Shown here one piece after another: positions 24,620 through 34,003 of a DNA stretch of 64,000 nucleotides. Positions within the stretch are counted from its first letter, which is position 1, and the number at the start of each line of letters is the position of its first letter. The position numbers and the translations under genes were made by a program. Under the pieces are notes generated by a model. The model did not search any database. It was given only the letters and a program-made list of their open reading frames with translations, and was not told the DNA's origin. Source of the DNA: an uncultured Bacteroidales bacterium (GTDB lineage: Bacteria; Bacteroidota; Bacteroidia; Bacteroidales; FEN-979); assembly GCA_903875045.1 (NCBI GenBank), contig CAIQUS010000063.1, positions 1-64,000 of the forward strand. The letters run 5' to 3'.

Positions 24620-25525
24620 TCACATCCACTTTTTCATTTTAAAGAAAATCACCATGAGAATGGCGATAATGATCATGCCACCCGCAACAAAGAAAAAAGA
24701 GAACGGATGGTCCTGAATCGGAAGTTTAATGTTCATCCCATATAAACTGGCGATAAAAGTGAGCGGGAGCAAAACAGAGGAAATCAGGGTCAGGATTTTT
24801 ATAACCTCGTTGGTCCTGTTGACCTGCAGTGAATCGAAAGTCATTGAGTAACCTCTGATCAACTCGCCATCATCTTCAACCACATCCCACAACTTCTGAA
24901 AATAGTCCATGATGTTGCTCCAGTAATCCTGCATATCGCCATCGAATCCCCTGATGGATCCGCTTTTCAGCTTGGTAAAGAGATCCATCTGCGGCTTGAA
25001 CATGGTGTTGAGCAGGATCAGATTTTTACGTGTCACGGAGATTTTCACAAGGGTAGATTCTGCGTTTTTCCCGAAGAGGGCCTTCCCGCATTGGTCAACG
25101 TCCTGATCAATGGTGTCAACCAACTTCCTTACCTCGGTCATCACATGATCAAGGATCTGGTAAAGCAGATCATCGCTGCTGTCAACCTTTAAACGATCTG
25201 TGGATGTATCCTTTTCCCGTTTGAACATTTTCCAAACCAGCCAGTGTGTCCGACCGATACTGATCAGGTAATCCTTTCCAAGGAAAAACTTAATTTCTCT
25301 GACTTCAACAAACTTCTTCTCCTTGTCGAAAGTTGGAAAATGAAGGATGATAAAATAATGGTCATCATAAATATCGATCTTCGGCCGCATATTTACCTCT
25401 GTACGGCAATCTTCCATAGCCAGATCATGAAAGTGGTATTGAACCTTCAGCGTGTTAACCTCATTTTCCGTAGGGTTGACCAGGTGCGACCAGGATACTG
25501 ACCCTAATTTGATGGTTTCTATCAT
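24620..25525 (-). CDS. corA: CorA family magnesium/cobalt transporter
   Basis: This 301-residue protein is a pentameric divalent metal channel. The long cytoplasmic N-terminal part (residues 1-240) ends in two membrane helices, the first followed by the selectivity motif YGMNIKLP (about residue 262). The C-terminal helix ends in the basic FFKMKKWM. The start overlaps the gldD stop by 4 bases (ATGA), so it is coupled to gldD and probably transcribed with ssb. The DAHP synthase gene ends 2 bases away on the other strand. Confidence 0.93.
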   Translation of the reverse strand: MIETIKLGSVSWSHLVNPTENEVNTLKVQYHFHDLAMEDCRTEVNMRPKIDIYDDHYFIILHFPTFDKEKKFVEVREIKFFLGKDYLISIGRTHWLVWKMFKREKDTSTDRLKVDSSDDLLYQILDHVMTEVRKLVDTIDQDVDQCGKALFGKNAESTLVKISVTRKNLILLNTMFKPQMDLFTKLKSGSIRGFDGDMQDYWSNIMDYFQKLWDVVEDDGELIRGYSMTFDSLQVNRTNEVIKILTLISSVLLPLTFIASLYGMNIKLPIQDHPFSFFFVAGGMIIIAILMVIFFKMKKWM

Positions 25526-26196
25526 CGTCTGGAGGCTGGTCTGGCCCCAGGCTTAAGCCCGGGGGTGAGGGTGTCCCCGGGTGTATGCCCGGGTTTGTGC
25601 CATCGAAATGTGGCAATCATGTGTTCCATGTCTTTTTTTAAAAAATCAATGACCGGACCAAGCGAATCATTGTTGGGAACCTGATTGAAATAGAGTGCTC
25701 CTCTGACAAATGATGAAACACTGTCGGTCAGATAAAACTGATATGGACAAGCAGCATCGGCACCCCTGATATCGTAAACCAATCCGAATACCCGGTGTGC
25801 AGGGTCGACAAACTCACGCTGGCTGATCGCATTGGCCTTGGGAATATGCTTGTTCACAAGGGTATGGGCGTCGTTCAAATATTCGTTAAGGTTTCCACTG
25901 ATCATTTTATAGCTGAAGTGCAAGGTGGCATTAAAAGGCTTATACCGTATATTGATCCAGTATGGCTCGGCCATTTTAGTGCTATCGATCGTAATATCTG
26001 CATAATAAGGATATTCAAATGTGTAAGGGAATGTTGTATCGAAAACCTGGTATGCCCGATCAGGAAGGTCAATACGAAAATAGCCCCTTGGTTTTGGGGT
26101 GTAGGAATCGTTGCAGGATGAAAGCAGAAGAATAAGAATGAAGAATATGCTAAAATAGTGAAATAGTGAAATGGAGAAATGGCGAAATTTCGCCAT
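25522..26196 (-). CDS. gldD: Gliding motility lipoprotein GldD
   Basis: This protein has 224 residues when started at 26196. The signal peptide MAKFRHFSISLFHYFSIFF runs to the lipobox LLSSC (Cys28), so it is an envelope lipoprotein. The family pattern TPKPRGYFRIDLP, EPYWINIRYKPFNATLHFSY and RVFGLVYDIRGADAACPYQFYLTD is clear. GldD is required for gliding and T9SS function in flavobacteria. The start ATG and the first codons lie in an octamer inverted repeat, and the last 20 residues (PGDTLTPGLKPGARPASRR) come from a GC-rich repeat, so both ends have been overwritten by repeats. ssb lies upstream; gldE, normally between them, is missing. An ATG at 26220 would add 8 residues. Confidence 0.88.
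   Translation of the reverse strand: MAKFRHFSISLFHYFSIFFILILLLSSCNDSYTPKPRGYFRIDLPDRAYQVFDTTFPYTFEYPYYADITIDSTKMAEPYWINIRYKPFNATLHFSYKMISGNLNEYLNDAHTLVNKHIPKANAISQREFVDPAHRVFGLVYDIRGADAACPYQFYLTDSVSSFVRGALYFNQVPNNDSLGPVIDFLKKDMEHMIATFRWHKPGHTPGDTLTPGLKPGARPASRR
25537..25597. repeat. GC-rich short inverted repeats in the gldD 3' end
   Basis: This stretch holds several short palindromic words (ggcttaagcc, cccggg) in the last codons of gldD. It resembles the gccgggtttaaacccggc palindrome at 17431-17448, so both may belong to one family of intergenic repeats. Confidence 0.6.
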
Positions 26197-26222
26197 TTCT
26201 CCATTTATCCATTTCGCCATTT
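26153..26222. repeat. Octamer array 5 with strand inversion (38-bp palindrome)
   Basis: Units aaatagtg (two), aaatggag and aaatggcg are followed by their reverse complement cgccattt, ctccattt and then atccattt, cgccattt. Positions 26169-26206 form a perfect 38-base inverted repeat. The array lies inside the signal peptide codons and start of gldD, just before the ssb stop. Confidence 0.9.
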
Positions 26223-26224
26223 GT

Positions 26225-26656
26225 TTAGAATGGAAGATCATCCTCAGGTGTGTTGACCATCGGCACATCTTCCTTTTGTGCTTCAGTTGTTTGAGAAGAG
26301 TTGGTTCCATCCTCTTTGCGGCCACCGCCTCCCAGCATCTGCATAGAATCGCCAAGGATTTCGTACATATACTTTTTTTGTCCCTCCTTGTCTTCATATT
26401 CACGTTTGCGGATCCGTCCCTCAACATAGATGGTACTGCCTTTTTTCAGAAAACGCTCGGCCACATCGGCCAACCCTCTCCACATTACGATGTTATGCCA
26501 CTCGGTATGAGTGGTCTTCTCCCCGTCTTTGCCTTTGTAAGCTTCGGTGGTGGCCAGGGTGAATGCAGCCTTTTTTACACCGTTTTCGAAATTTTGAACC
26601 TCCGGGTCTCTACCCAGGTTTCCGATCAAAATTACCTTGTTTACTCCAGTTGCCAT
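26225..26656 (-). CDS. ssb: Single-stranded DNA-binding protein
   Basis: This 143-residue OB-fold protein coats single-stranded DNA in replication and repair. It starts MATGVNKVILIGNLGRDPEV and contains TEWHNIVMWRGLADVAERFLKKGSTIYVEGRI, then a short acidic tail ending EDDLPF, the partner-docking C-terminus of SSB proteins. Length is slightly short of E. coli SSB. gldD and corA follow on the same strand; this ssb-gldD neighbourhood is typical of Bacteroidota, here without gldE. A -7 element lies 33 bases upstream. Confidence 0.95.
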   Translation of the reverse strand: MATGVNKVILIGNLGRDPEVQNFENGVKKAAFTLATTEAYKGKDGEKTTHTEWHNIVMWRGLADVAERFLKKGSTIYVEGRIRKREYEDKEGQKKYMYEILGDSMQMLGGGGRKEDGTNSSQTTEAQKEDVPMVNTPEDDLPF

Positions 26657-26688
26657 GATGATTTAATTTAAGTTAAAAACTCCGTGAA

Positions 26689-26696
26689 CAAAAGTA
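26689..26696 (-). promoter_or_regulatory. Candidate -7 element for ssb-gldD-corA
   Basis: The minus strand reads TACTTTTG (perfect TAnnTTTG), 33 bases upstream of the ssb ATG. No good -33 box is visible. Confidence 0.5.
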
Positions 26697-26834
26697 CTCA
26701 ATTATTATGCTTAATCGGGTTTATGGCAAAAGGTAATACATAATGTTGATATTTTTTTTTATTTTTATCAATATTTTTCTCAAATTTGCCAAAATCCGGT
26801 TAATTTCATGACCAAATGATTTTTTTTCTCACTC

Positions 26835-29009
26835 ATGGCAAAGCAAAAGTATTTAATTTTTGGAGTAATCTTTTTTACCGTTGCAATTCTGTTATTGTGG
26901 TTTTATCAACCGAAGCCTCCATTGGTTGGAATTACGCAGAATTCGGCAACAAAAGCAACCTATTTATACGAAGGCATTATCAAAGGTAACCTGGCGGTTC
27001 AGGAAATTACCCTCACCAAAGATTTTCTGAATGGCCTGGAGATTCGTTTTGCAACCATGGGCAGGGTGAATACCAGCACCAATACGATCCTTGTTCTTGA
27101 TAGCAATTACAATCTTCTTCATCAGGAAAAATTCTCATCAGAAACAATTGAAGATGCCAAATACCATGCGTTTCAGTTCAGGGAGAGTGTAAAGGCAAAC
27201 AAAGGGAATAAAATCTACATTTGCTTTTTCTCCACAAACGGCGACAGTGCCAACAGCATTCATCCACTTTTTAACAGTGTCACAAAAGTAGGCAACCTTT
27301 ATGCCTCTGTAATAGCCAATGATGATGTCATCCGTTCGATCCCAAACAAAGTGAGGCTGTACCCCGGAAGTATGATTCTTCGTACCTATGAATCTGATTC
27401 GTCCTGGTCAACTCCTATAAAACGGATATGGTATCTGGTTGTTTTCCTGATTACTCTTCTGATCATTTTTACTAAAAAAATTCAAATTTGGCTTGGCCGG
27501 TTAAATATCCGGCCTGAAATAGTGTATGCTGTAATTGCTCTTGCTTTCGGTCCCTTTTTTGTTTTCCTGAACCCTCCGATGCAGGTTCCTGATGAAGGAT
27601 CGCATTTGAACAGAACCTATGAATTATCTGACCTTCAATTATTAAACAGCAGCAAAACCATCCCTGCTTCAATTTTTAAACTTGATTCAACCTTAGGAAG
27701 GTTGCGTTTCAATCCGGATGGAAAAACCAGTAAAAATGAAATTCTGGCAATGGCAAAAATCAACCTGGAGCCAACGGTCAGAAAGCCAAGTGAAGGACCA
27801 AATTATATCGTTCCATATTTACCTCAGTTGTTAGGACTTGGCATTGGAAAGATTTTCAGTTCTTCGCCATTGACATTGATGTATTTCGGACGTTTTTTTA
27901 ATCTGGTTATCGCCATTCTGCTTGTTTTCATGGCCATAAGGGTTGCTCCGTTTTCAAAATGGATCTTTTTTCTGCTGGCCTTGATGCCCAAAACGCTTTA
28001 TCTGATGGCATCTTTGTCGTACGATTCGTTTGTGATCAGTGCCTCTTTCCTGCTCATTGCACTTTTCTTGTATTACGCTTTCAAAGCAGAGAAACTATTT
28101 TGGAAAGACATTTTGCTGCTGCTATTCCTTTGGTTTTTGCTTGGTCTGTGCAAACCTCCTTACTTTATGATTGGTTTTCTTTTCCTGATCATTCCTGTAA
28201 GGAAAATCAAGTCCTTGTCAAAATATCTTCTGATTGCACCTGCCATTGTGGTCTCCCTGCTGCTGATCTTCGGAACCTGGAAGATTGTTGGCGAGTTAAT
28301 CACATCAAAGGAATCTGTAAAAACAGAACAGGCTTCAACTGAAAACACTGATGCCGGTGGAAACGAAAATCTAAAAGATGCCAAGGCGCAAACACCGGCA
28401 ATACCAGTTATCAACCCCAGGGAACAGATTAAATATATACAAACCAATCTCCTTACTTTCTCAAAGCTCCTTCTCGCAACAAATTTTGATCACATGCGGG
28501 CCAGCATGCTCAACAACTTCGTGGGGACCATGGGGTGGCTCGATACTTTTTTACCGGACACCCTGGTAAACCTTTATCTTATTTTGCTGCTGATCGCAGC
28601 ATTATGTATGTCAGAATATCCTGTACATGTTGACTGGAAAAGTAAACTGCTCTTTTTCATCCTGTTCATCGGTTGTGTCGTAGCGATTGAGACCGCGATG
28701 TATGTATATTCTTCTCATGTTGGACAAACCAGGCTTTTCGGGGTGCAGGGAAGATATTTCATTCCACTTGCACCGCTGTTTCTGCTGCTCTTTTACAACA
28801 CGATCATTGCCGAAAAATTGAATTATATTTTCAGCGTCAGACGAAAATCTTACTCTTCCGCAAAGCCCGTGCAGAAGCCAAAGATTCAGCTTGAAATTCA
28901 GGGAGAACAGATTTTCATGAAGTACCTGCAAGTGTTCATCATCATATTTACTATTGTGGCGCTGTCAAGAGCTATCGCAGCTATTTTGCTAAGATATTAT
29001 CAATGGTAG
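26835..29009 (+). CDS. DUF2142 polytopic membrane protein
   Basis: This 724-residue protein starts with one membrane helix and a periplasmic beta-rich domain (about residues 40-190), then some eleven further helices, with the family hallmark FFVFLNPPMQVPDEGSHLNRTYEL near residue 245. DUF2142 proteins occur in glycan clusters and resemble GT-C glycosyltransferases that use polyprenyl-linked donors at the outer face of the membrane. It is followed 13 bases later by a GT2 that may make such a donor. I infer that the pair adds a sugar in the periplasm. Confidence 0.85.
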   Translation: MAKQKYLIFGVIFFTVAILLLWFYQPKPPLVGITQNSATKATYLYEGIIKGNLAVQEITLTKDFLNGLEIRFATMGRVNTSTNTILVLDSNYNLLHQEKFSSETIEDAKYHAFQFRESVKANKGNKIYICFFSTNGDSANSIHPLFNSVTKVGNLYASVIANDDVIRSIPNKVRLYPGSMILRTYESDSSWSTPIKRIWYLVVFLITLLIIFTKKIQIWLGRLNIRPEIVYAVIALAFGPFFVFLNPPMQVPDEGSHLNRTYELSDLQLLNSSKTIPASIFKLDSTLGRLRFNPDGKTSKNEILAMAKINLEPTVRKPSEGPNYIVPYLPQLLGLGIGKIFSSSPLTLMYFGRFFNLVIAILLVFMAIRVAPFSKWIFFLLALMPKTLYLMASLSYDSFVISASFLLIALFLYYAFKAEKLFWKDILLLLFLWFLLGLCKPPYFMIGFLFLIIPVRKIKSLSKYLLIAPAIVVSLLLIFGTWKIVGELITSKESVKTEQASTENTDAGGNENLKDAKAQTPAIPVINPREQIKYIQTNLLTFSKLLLATNFDHMRASMLNNFVGTMGWLDTFLPDTLVNLYLILLLIAALCMSEYPVHVDWKSKLLFFILFIGCVVAIETAMYVYSSHVGQTRLFGVQGRYFIPLAPLFLLLFYNTIIAEKLNYIFSVRRKSYSSAKPVQKPKIQLEIQGEQIFMKYLQVFIIIFTIVALSRAIAAILLRYYQW

Positions 29010-29022
29010 AAAAAACCGTTTC

Positions 29023-29907
29023 ATGAACGAAAATAGTCAGCTAACCATTATTGTTCCGGCATTTGATGAGGAAAAAAACCTGAAAGTTTTTCTGCCTCCG
29101 CTCCTCAGTTATTGCAGGCAGAATAATTGGAGGATCATTCTTGTCAATGATGGTTCACGCGACCAAACAAAAGCATACCTGAAAAATTATGAACAAGAAC
29201 CGATATTGACTGTTTTACATCACAAGCTGAATAAGGGCTACGGTGCTGCCATAAAATCAGGGATCAGGGCATGTGAAACCGAATACCTGATCACATACGA
29301 TGCCGATGGGCAGCATTTTCTTGAAGATATTGAGAAATTACGTTGCTGCCTGATGGATAATGATGCCGATATGGTGGTTGGTTCACGAAAAGGGCTTAAA
29401 TCTTCCTCCCACTTCCGGGGATTGGGCAAAAGCATCATCCGCCTGATAGCCAAAATCATGATGACCGTACCTGTCCACGATATCAACTCAGGGATGAAGA
29501 TTTACCGCACCGACCTGGCAAAGAAATATCTTTACCTCACTACCGACACCATGTCGTTCAGCGATGTGATCACCCTGGTTTTCATCAACAACCGGCATCT
29601 TGTACTGGAAGAGCCTATACGGATAAAGGAAAGAACCAACGGACAAAGTACCATTGGTTTTCAAACTGCCTTTCAAACAGTCATGGAAATTCTCCACATA
29701 GTGATCCTTTTTAATCCCATGAAGATTTTTCTTCCATTATCCATCATTTGTTTTATCCTCACATCTATCTGGGGCCTTCCCCTCGTTTTTGAAGGCAGGG
29801 GGCTGAGCATTGCAAGCCTTTTAGGCTTGATCCTTGGAATTTTATTGTTTCTCCTCGGATTAATCGCCGAACAACTTTCACTTATCCGAAGGAATCAAAA
29901 CGCATGA
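29023..29907 (+). CDS. GT2, polyprenyl-phosphate glycosyltransferase-like
   Basis: This 294-residue protein has the GT-A motifs LTIIVPAFDEEKNL, ILVNDGSRDQTK and ITYDADGQHF and the GMKIYRTD segment, then two C-terminal membrane helices (about residues 235-287). That topology matches enzymes such as GtrB that transfer a sugar to undecaprenyl phosphate. The upstream DUF2142 protein could use the product. Which sugar is transferred cannot be told from the sequence. The region 29908-29972 after it holds no gene. Confidence 0.87.
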   Translation: MNENSQLTIIVPAFDEEKNLKVFLPPLLSYCRQNNWRIILVNDGSRDQTKAYLKNYEQEPILTVLHHKLNKGYGAAIKSGIRACETEYLITYDADGQHFLEDIEKLRCCLMDNDADMVVGSRKGLKSSSHFRGLGKSIIRLIAKIMMTVPVHDINSGMKIYRTDLAKKYLYLTTDTMSFSDVITLVFINNRHLVLEEPIRIKERTNGQSTIGFQTAFQTVMEILHIVILFNPMKIFLPLSIICFILTSIWGLPLVFEGRGLSIASLLGLILGILLFLLGLIAEQLSLIRRNQNA

Positions 29908-29972
29908 ACTTACCTTACCAAAGAGGTTTATTCCCTGGCCGGTAATTCAAGTCCACACCAGGATTTATTTAT

Positions 29973-31376
29973 ATGCAGAAAGAAGAGATCAGGGAGTTTT
30001 TTAACCGCACCGCCTCATCAAGGGAAAAATGGAAACGAAGGAACAACTTCTACCATACTTCCCTCCATCGGTATTTTTCTTTTATCATAGCTGAAAACAG
30101 CAGGGTACTCGAAATCGGATGCGGCCTGGGAGATTTGTTGCACGCGGTAAAACCGCAATATGGCGTTGGAATCGATTTTTCATCTTCCATCATCGACAAG
30201 GCACGGCTAAAATATCCTAACCTGGAATTCTACGTGGATGATGCTGAAAACCTGAGCCTTACCGGGGTCTTCGATTACATCATCCTTTCCGACCTTGCAG
30301 GTTGCCTGTGGGATGTACAGAAAGCGCTCCGAAATATCCGGAAACTTTGCCACCCCCATACCCGTTTGGTAATTTCCAATTACAATTTTCTTTGGGAACC
30401 TGCCATGAGCCTTGGAGAAACATTGCACCTGAAACTTAAACAACCTAAACAAAACTGGTTATCAACAGCCGATCTTGATACCCTGCTTCAACTCGAGGAA
30501 TTTCAGACAGTCACCAATCAAAAAAAAATACTATTCCCAAAATATATTCCGGGAGTGAATTTTCTGCTCAACAGGGTTCTTGCCAATATGCCATTTTTAA
30601 ATAAACTTAACCTGGTAAATCTCATTGTCGCCAGGCCTGTTACTACAATTGAAACAGAATACACTGTTTCAATTGTCATACCTGCACGCAATGAGCGGGG
30701 TAACATCGAAAATGCCATCAAAAGAATCCCATCTTTTGGCCTCTCCCAGGAGTTTATCTTTGTTGAAGGACATTCTTCAGATAACACTTTCGAAGAAATG
30801 GTCCGGGTCAGGGATGCCTATCCCCATAAAAATATTATTGCAATGAGACAAACCGGTCAGGGAAAGGGGAACGCGGTGAGAGAAGGGTTTGACAAGGCAT
30901 CAGGGGATATTCTGATGATTTTGGACGCTGACCTTACCATGCCCCCGGAGGAACTGGAGAAATTTTACCGTGCACTCCAGGAAAATAAAGGCGAGTTTAT
31001 TAATGGATGCAGGCTTGTGTATCCAATGGAAAAAGAGTCGATGCGTTTGCTGAATTATATTGCAAATAAATTCTTTGGTCTTTTTTTTACATACCTGCTT
31101 GGGCAAAGACTGAAAGACACTCTTTGCGGTACAAAAGTTTTATTTTCAAGAGATTATAAATTAATTCAAAAGAACCGCCCCTATTTTGGGGATTTCGACC
31201 CATTCGGGGATTTTGATTTGCTTTTCGGCGCTGCAAAATTAAACCTGAAAATAACCGAAATCATTATCCGCTACAGGGAGAGATCGTATGGCTCAACCCA
31301 GATAAGCCGTTTCAAACACGGGTGGTTGCTGGTAAAAATGAGCATATTTGCAGCCCGGAAGATAAAATTCATTTAA
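29973..31376 (+). CDS. Methyltransferase-GT2 fusion
   Basis: This 467-residue protein joins a class I SAM methyltransferase (residues 1 to about 215, with VLEIGCGLGDLLHAVKP, VGIDFS and DYIILSDLAGCL) to a family 2 glycosyltransferase (about 225-467, with SIVIPARNERGNIE, MILDADLTMPPEEL and TKVLFSRD). It may modify a carrier or sugar and extend the same glycan. The two halves are in one frame with no internal stop. The end overlaps the last bases of the GT2 on the opposite strand by 8 bases. Confidence 0.88.
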   Translation: MQKEEIREFFNRTASSREKWKRRNNFYHTSLHRYFSFIIAENSRVLEIGCGLGDLLHAVKPQYGVGIDFSSSIIDKARLKYPNLEFYVDDAENLSLTGVFDYIILSDLAGCLWDVQKALRNIRKLCHPHTRLVISNYNFLWEPAMSLGETLHLKLKQPKQNWLSTADLDTLLQLEEFQTVTNQKKILFPKYIPGVNFLLNRVLANMPFLNKLNLVNLIVARPVTTIETEYTVSIVIPARNERGNIENAIKRIPSFGLSQEFIFVEGHSSDNTFEEMVRVRDAYPHKNIIAMRQTGQGKGNAVREGFDKASGDILMILDADLTMPPEELEKFYRALQENKGEFINGCRLVYPMEKESMRLLNYIANKFFGLFFTYLLGQRLKDTLCGTKVLFSRDYKLIQKNRPYFGDFDPFGDFDLLFGAAKLNLKITEIIIRYRERSYGSTQISRFKHGWLLVKMSIFAARKIKFI

Positions 31377-32157
31377 GGGATTTACCCGTTGCAAGCATGC
31401 CATAAATGAACACAATAATTCTGGTTTTTATGTAATGTTTTAGCAGCCGCCAGCGGTTTTGATCATATCTCGCATGAATTTGATACTGCTCATCAAACTG
31501 CGCTTTATAATTCATTGAGCTGATCGATTGGCCATGAACCCTGAAACAGGCCAGATCGTCATCAATATACACCGGGCTGCCCAGTTTTGCTAACCGAAGC
31601 CATAGGTCATAATCCATGGCAGTAGGCAATTGCTCATCAACGGGTCCGGCGACTTTCAGGGCTGTGTGCCGTATGAATACCGCAGGCTGCGAGATGAAAT
31701 TTTCAGTCAGCAGCCGTTCAAAGCTATATTTTCGCGACATCCGTCGTTTATACCCGGTTATCCACCTCCTTACCTCCCTGCCATTTTCATCAACCATCCG
31801 GCAATTCCCGAAAAGCCAGAGACAATCAGGGTGCTGATCAAAACATGCCGCAACTTTTTGTAAAGCACCCGGTAGATAGGTGTCGTCAGAGTTAAGCCAA
31901 CCAATGATATTGCCTGTTGCCAATGCAAACCCCTTATTCAGTGCTTCCTGCATCCCATGGTCAGGTTCTGAAACATACCGGAGATTTCCGGAATACTTCC
32001 CAAGAATGTCAAGTGTCCCATCTGTTGAACCGCCATCAATCACAATGTGCTCTACTGTAAAATCCACCTCCTGGCTGAGCACACTTTCGATCGTGTGTTC
32101 GATATACCCGGCCTGATTAAAGGAAGGGGTAATAATTGAAAATTTCACTTCGTTCAT
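31369..32157 (-). CDS. Glycosyltransferase family 2
   Basis: This 262-residue cytoplasmic GT-A enzyme has SIITPSFNQAGYIEHTIESVL, HIVIDGGSTDGT, the conserved EPDHGMQEALNKGFALATGNIIGWLNSDDTY and the IRHTALK block of the WcaA-like group used in exopolysaccharide synthesis. It is the last gene of a minus-strand run and starts with a 4-base overlap of the membrane protein gene before it. The acceptor is unknown. Confidence 0.9.
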   Translation of the reverse strand: MNEVKFSIITPSFNQAGYIEHTIESVLSQEVDFTVEHIVIDGGSTDGTLDILGKYSGNLRYVSEPDHGMQEALNKGFALATGNIIGWLNSDDTYLPGALQKVAACFDQHPDCLWLFGNCRMVDENGREVRRWITGYKRRMSRKYSFERLLTENFISQPAVFIRHTALKVAGPVDEQLPTAMDYDLWLRLAKLGSPVYIDDDLACFRVHGQSISSMNYKAQFDEQYQIHARYDQNRWRLLKHYIKTRIIVFIYGMLATGKSLK

Positions 32158-34001
32158 TTAATTTTAGCCGGTTTTGTAGCAGCCACCACTGAATAAATAT
32201 CAAGTTTGCCAAGAATGGAAGGCCTGAAAGGATTCCGGTAGGTCGTAATAACTGCCTTTTCATTACAATAAATCAATGAATCTATCTGATAATCGTTCGT
32301 GATAAGTGGTTTCGCCTGGTTAATGCAGAAAAGATAAATCTTTTTATCAGCTGAAGGGCGATCCATGGATAAAAAAACCGGCCGCGGAGCGAAACTAATG
32401 TTCAACCTTACCTCATTTTCTCCTTTAATCACCAATACAGCATCTTTTGGCAAAATTTTATCGAGGGCAAGATAGTCTTTTGTAAAAGCTATTTTCTCAT
32501 GATAAAACTCCATTTTATCCTGAAATCCAAGTGCAACCGGAAAAAACTGTGATGCATAGAAAATTTGCAAGGCAAGCCAGGGCATAAGGAACAAAACCGA
32601 TCCGGCAACTACCCGGTTTTTGAACCAGCCGATCTTTTTCCAGACCGATCTTTCATCATACATCAGCCAGATGATCAGTATTCCCTGGAGTAACCCGCCA
32701 TAGAACCTGGGATCAAAAATGATGATGAATCCAAGTATAAGGGTTTGAAGGATCAGCAATATCAAACCGGTTAACCGCGTGACAGCGGGTACACTTTGAT
32801 CAACCAGAAATACCAGTACCCCTATCCACAAAAGAGCGGGGAAATAGGTCAGGATGTTTTCAACAATGGTATAAAATGAAGGAAGGTTAACCTCCCGGTT
32901 TATCTGCTGGACATGACGGATCGTTTCAAGATCATAAACCGAAGGAAAATCGAAAAAACCTGCAAGTAATGGGCCATAAGGCGACCCGGAATGAACGAAA
33001 GTCCATAAAAACAAGGGCAGATAAAAAATGATCCAGGGCGAAAGGATATAAACAGGAACAGTCCAACAGGTTTTTTTATTGAATGCCCTGCTCTTCCAGG
33101 TGAAAACCAACATCAGCACAAGAATCGCCAAACCCAGTGGCAACAAAGTTACCTTCGAGGCTACAGAACACATCACCAGAAAAGAGATAATCCAGGAATA
33201 TGTGTTGGCCCCGGTTTTAAGAAGCAATTCCTTGGAGGAAAGCAAGGCTACCACCGCAGCAGCTGTTGCAAGGTCACCCATTGAATAACTCCCGCCGGTA
33301 ACATTCCAGATAACCGGGTAAATTCCAGTAACCAGACAGGCGAGTACCAGAAAAGCCCATCCGGTTGACTTGCCATTTGCAATGGTCAATTTCCATCCAA
33401 ACCAGACCAGCATCGTTATTAATGCCCAGCTAATAATGTTGCCAGCATCAGGAAAACCCATGGCATGCAATGGGGTGAGTGATATCTGGAAAAGCATGTG
33501 CGGTAAAATCGCCCCCTCAGATGGTAACAGGTAAAAGCGTAACTCCCCATCGGAAACAATCCGTGATGGTAAGGTCATGTACTGATACAGTTCATCAATT
33601 TTTGAAGATGGGGCCATGGCTGCCAGTAGATTGGTGCCCAAAGCCATCAGCAAAAGGAGGAAGGGTAATTTTGCCCATCCTGCTGGTAGTATGAGGCTGA
33701 TCTTCTTCTTCCATACCTCTTCCCGGATGAAAACAAATAATCCAATGAACATTATAATCATCCATATACCTATCAGGATTGGTTTTGATGCGACAGCACC
33801 AATGGCAGCAGCCTGCACCATAAGGCTCATGGACAATACTCCCAAAAGCGCCCCTGAAACCTGTCGCCATGGGCTTTCCAGTGAGATCCGGGTAACGTTC
33901 AGCAGCCAAAGCCCAAACCCGGTCAATCCTAAAAAAGTAACCAGTCCTATGATCAGGACGAAAAGGGGGTTATAAAACTCTATAGAATCGAATGAAGTCA
34001 T
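32154..34001 (-). CDS. Polytopic membrane protein, putative GT-C or polymerase
   Basis: This 615-residue protein has about fourteen membrane helices and a C-terminal soluble part (about residues 500-615). After the third helix lies an acidic loop, MAPSSKIDELYQYMTLPSRI, where GT-C enzymes have their catalytic acidic residue. It may be a periplasmic glycosyltransferase or a glycan polymerase; no family name is certain. It is co-transcribed with glycosyltransferases on both sides (4-base overlap with the next gene, 2-base gap to the previous one). Confidence 0.72.
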   Translation of the reverse strand: MTSFDSIEFYNPLFVLIIGLVTFLGLTGFGLWLLNVTRISLESPWRQVSGALLGVLSMSLMVQAAAIGAVASKPILIGIWMIIMFIGLFVFIREEVWKKKISLILPAGWAKLPFLLLLMALGTNLLAAMAPSSKIDELYQYMTLPSRIVSDGELRFYLLPSEGAILPHMLFQISLTPLHAMGFPDAGNIISWALITMLVWFGWKLTIANGKSTGWAFLVLACLVTGIYPVIWNVTGGSYSMGDLATAAAVVALLSSKELLLKTGANTYSWIISFLVMCSVASKVTLLPLGLAILVLMLVFTWKSRAFNKKTCWTVPVYILSPWIIFYLPLFLWTFVHSGSPYGPLLAGFFDFPSVYDLETIRHVQQINREVNLPSFYTIVENILTYFPALLWIGVLVFLVDQSVPAVTRLTGLILLILQTLILGFIIIFDPRFYGGLLQGILIIWLMYDERSVWKKIGWFKNRVVAGSVLFLMPWLALQIFYASQFFPVALGFQDKMEFYHEKIAFTKDYLALDKILPKDAVLVIKGENEVRLNISFAPRPVFLSMDRPSADKKIYLFCINQAKPLITNDYQIDSLIYCNEKAVITTYRNPFRPSILGKLDIYSVVAATKPAKIK

Positions 34002-34003
34002 CT

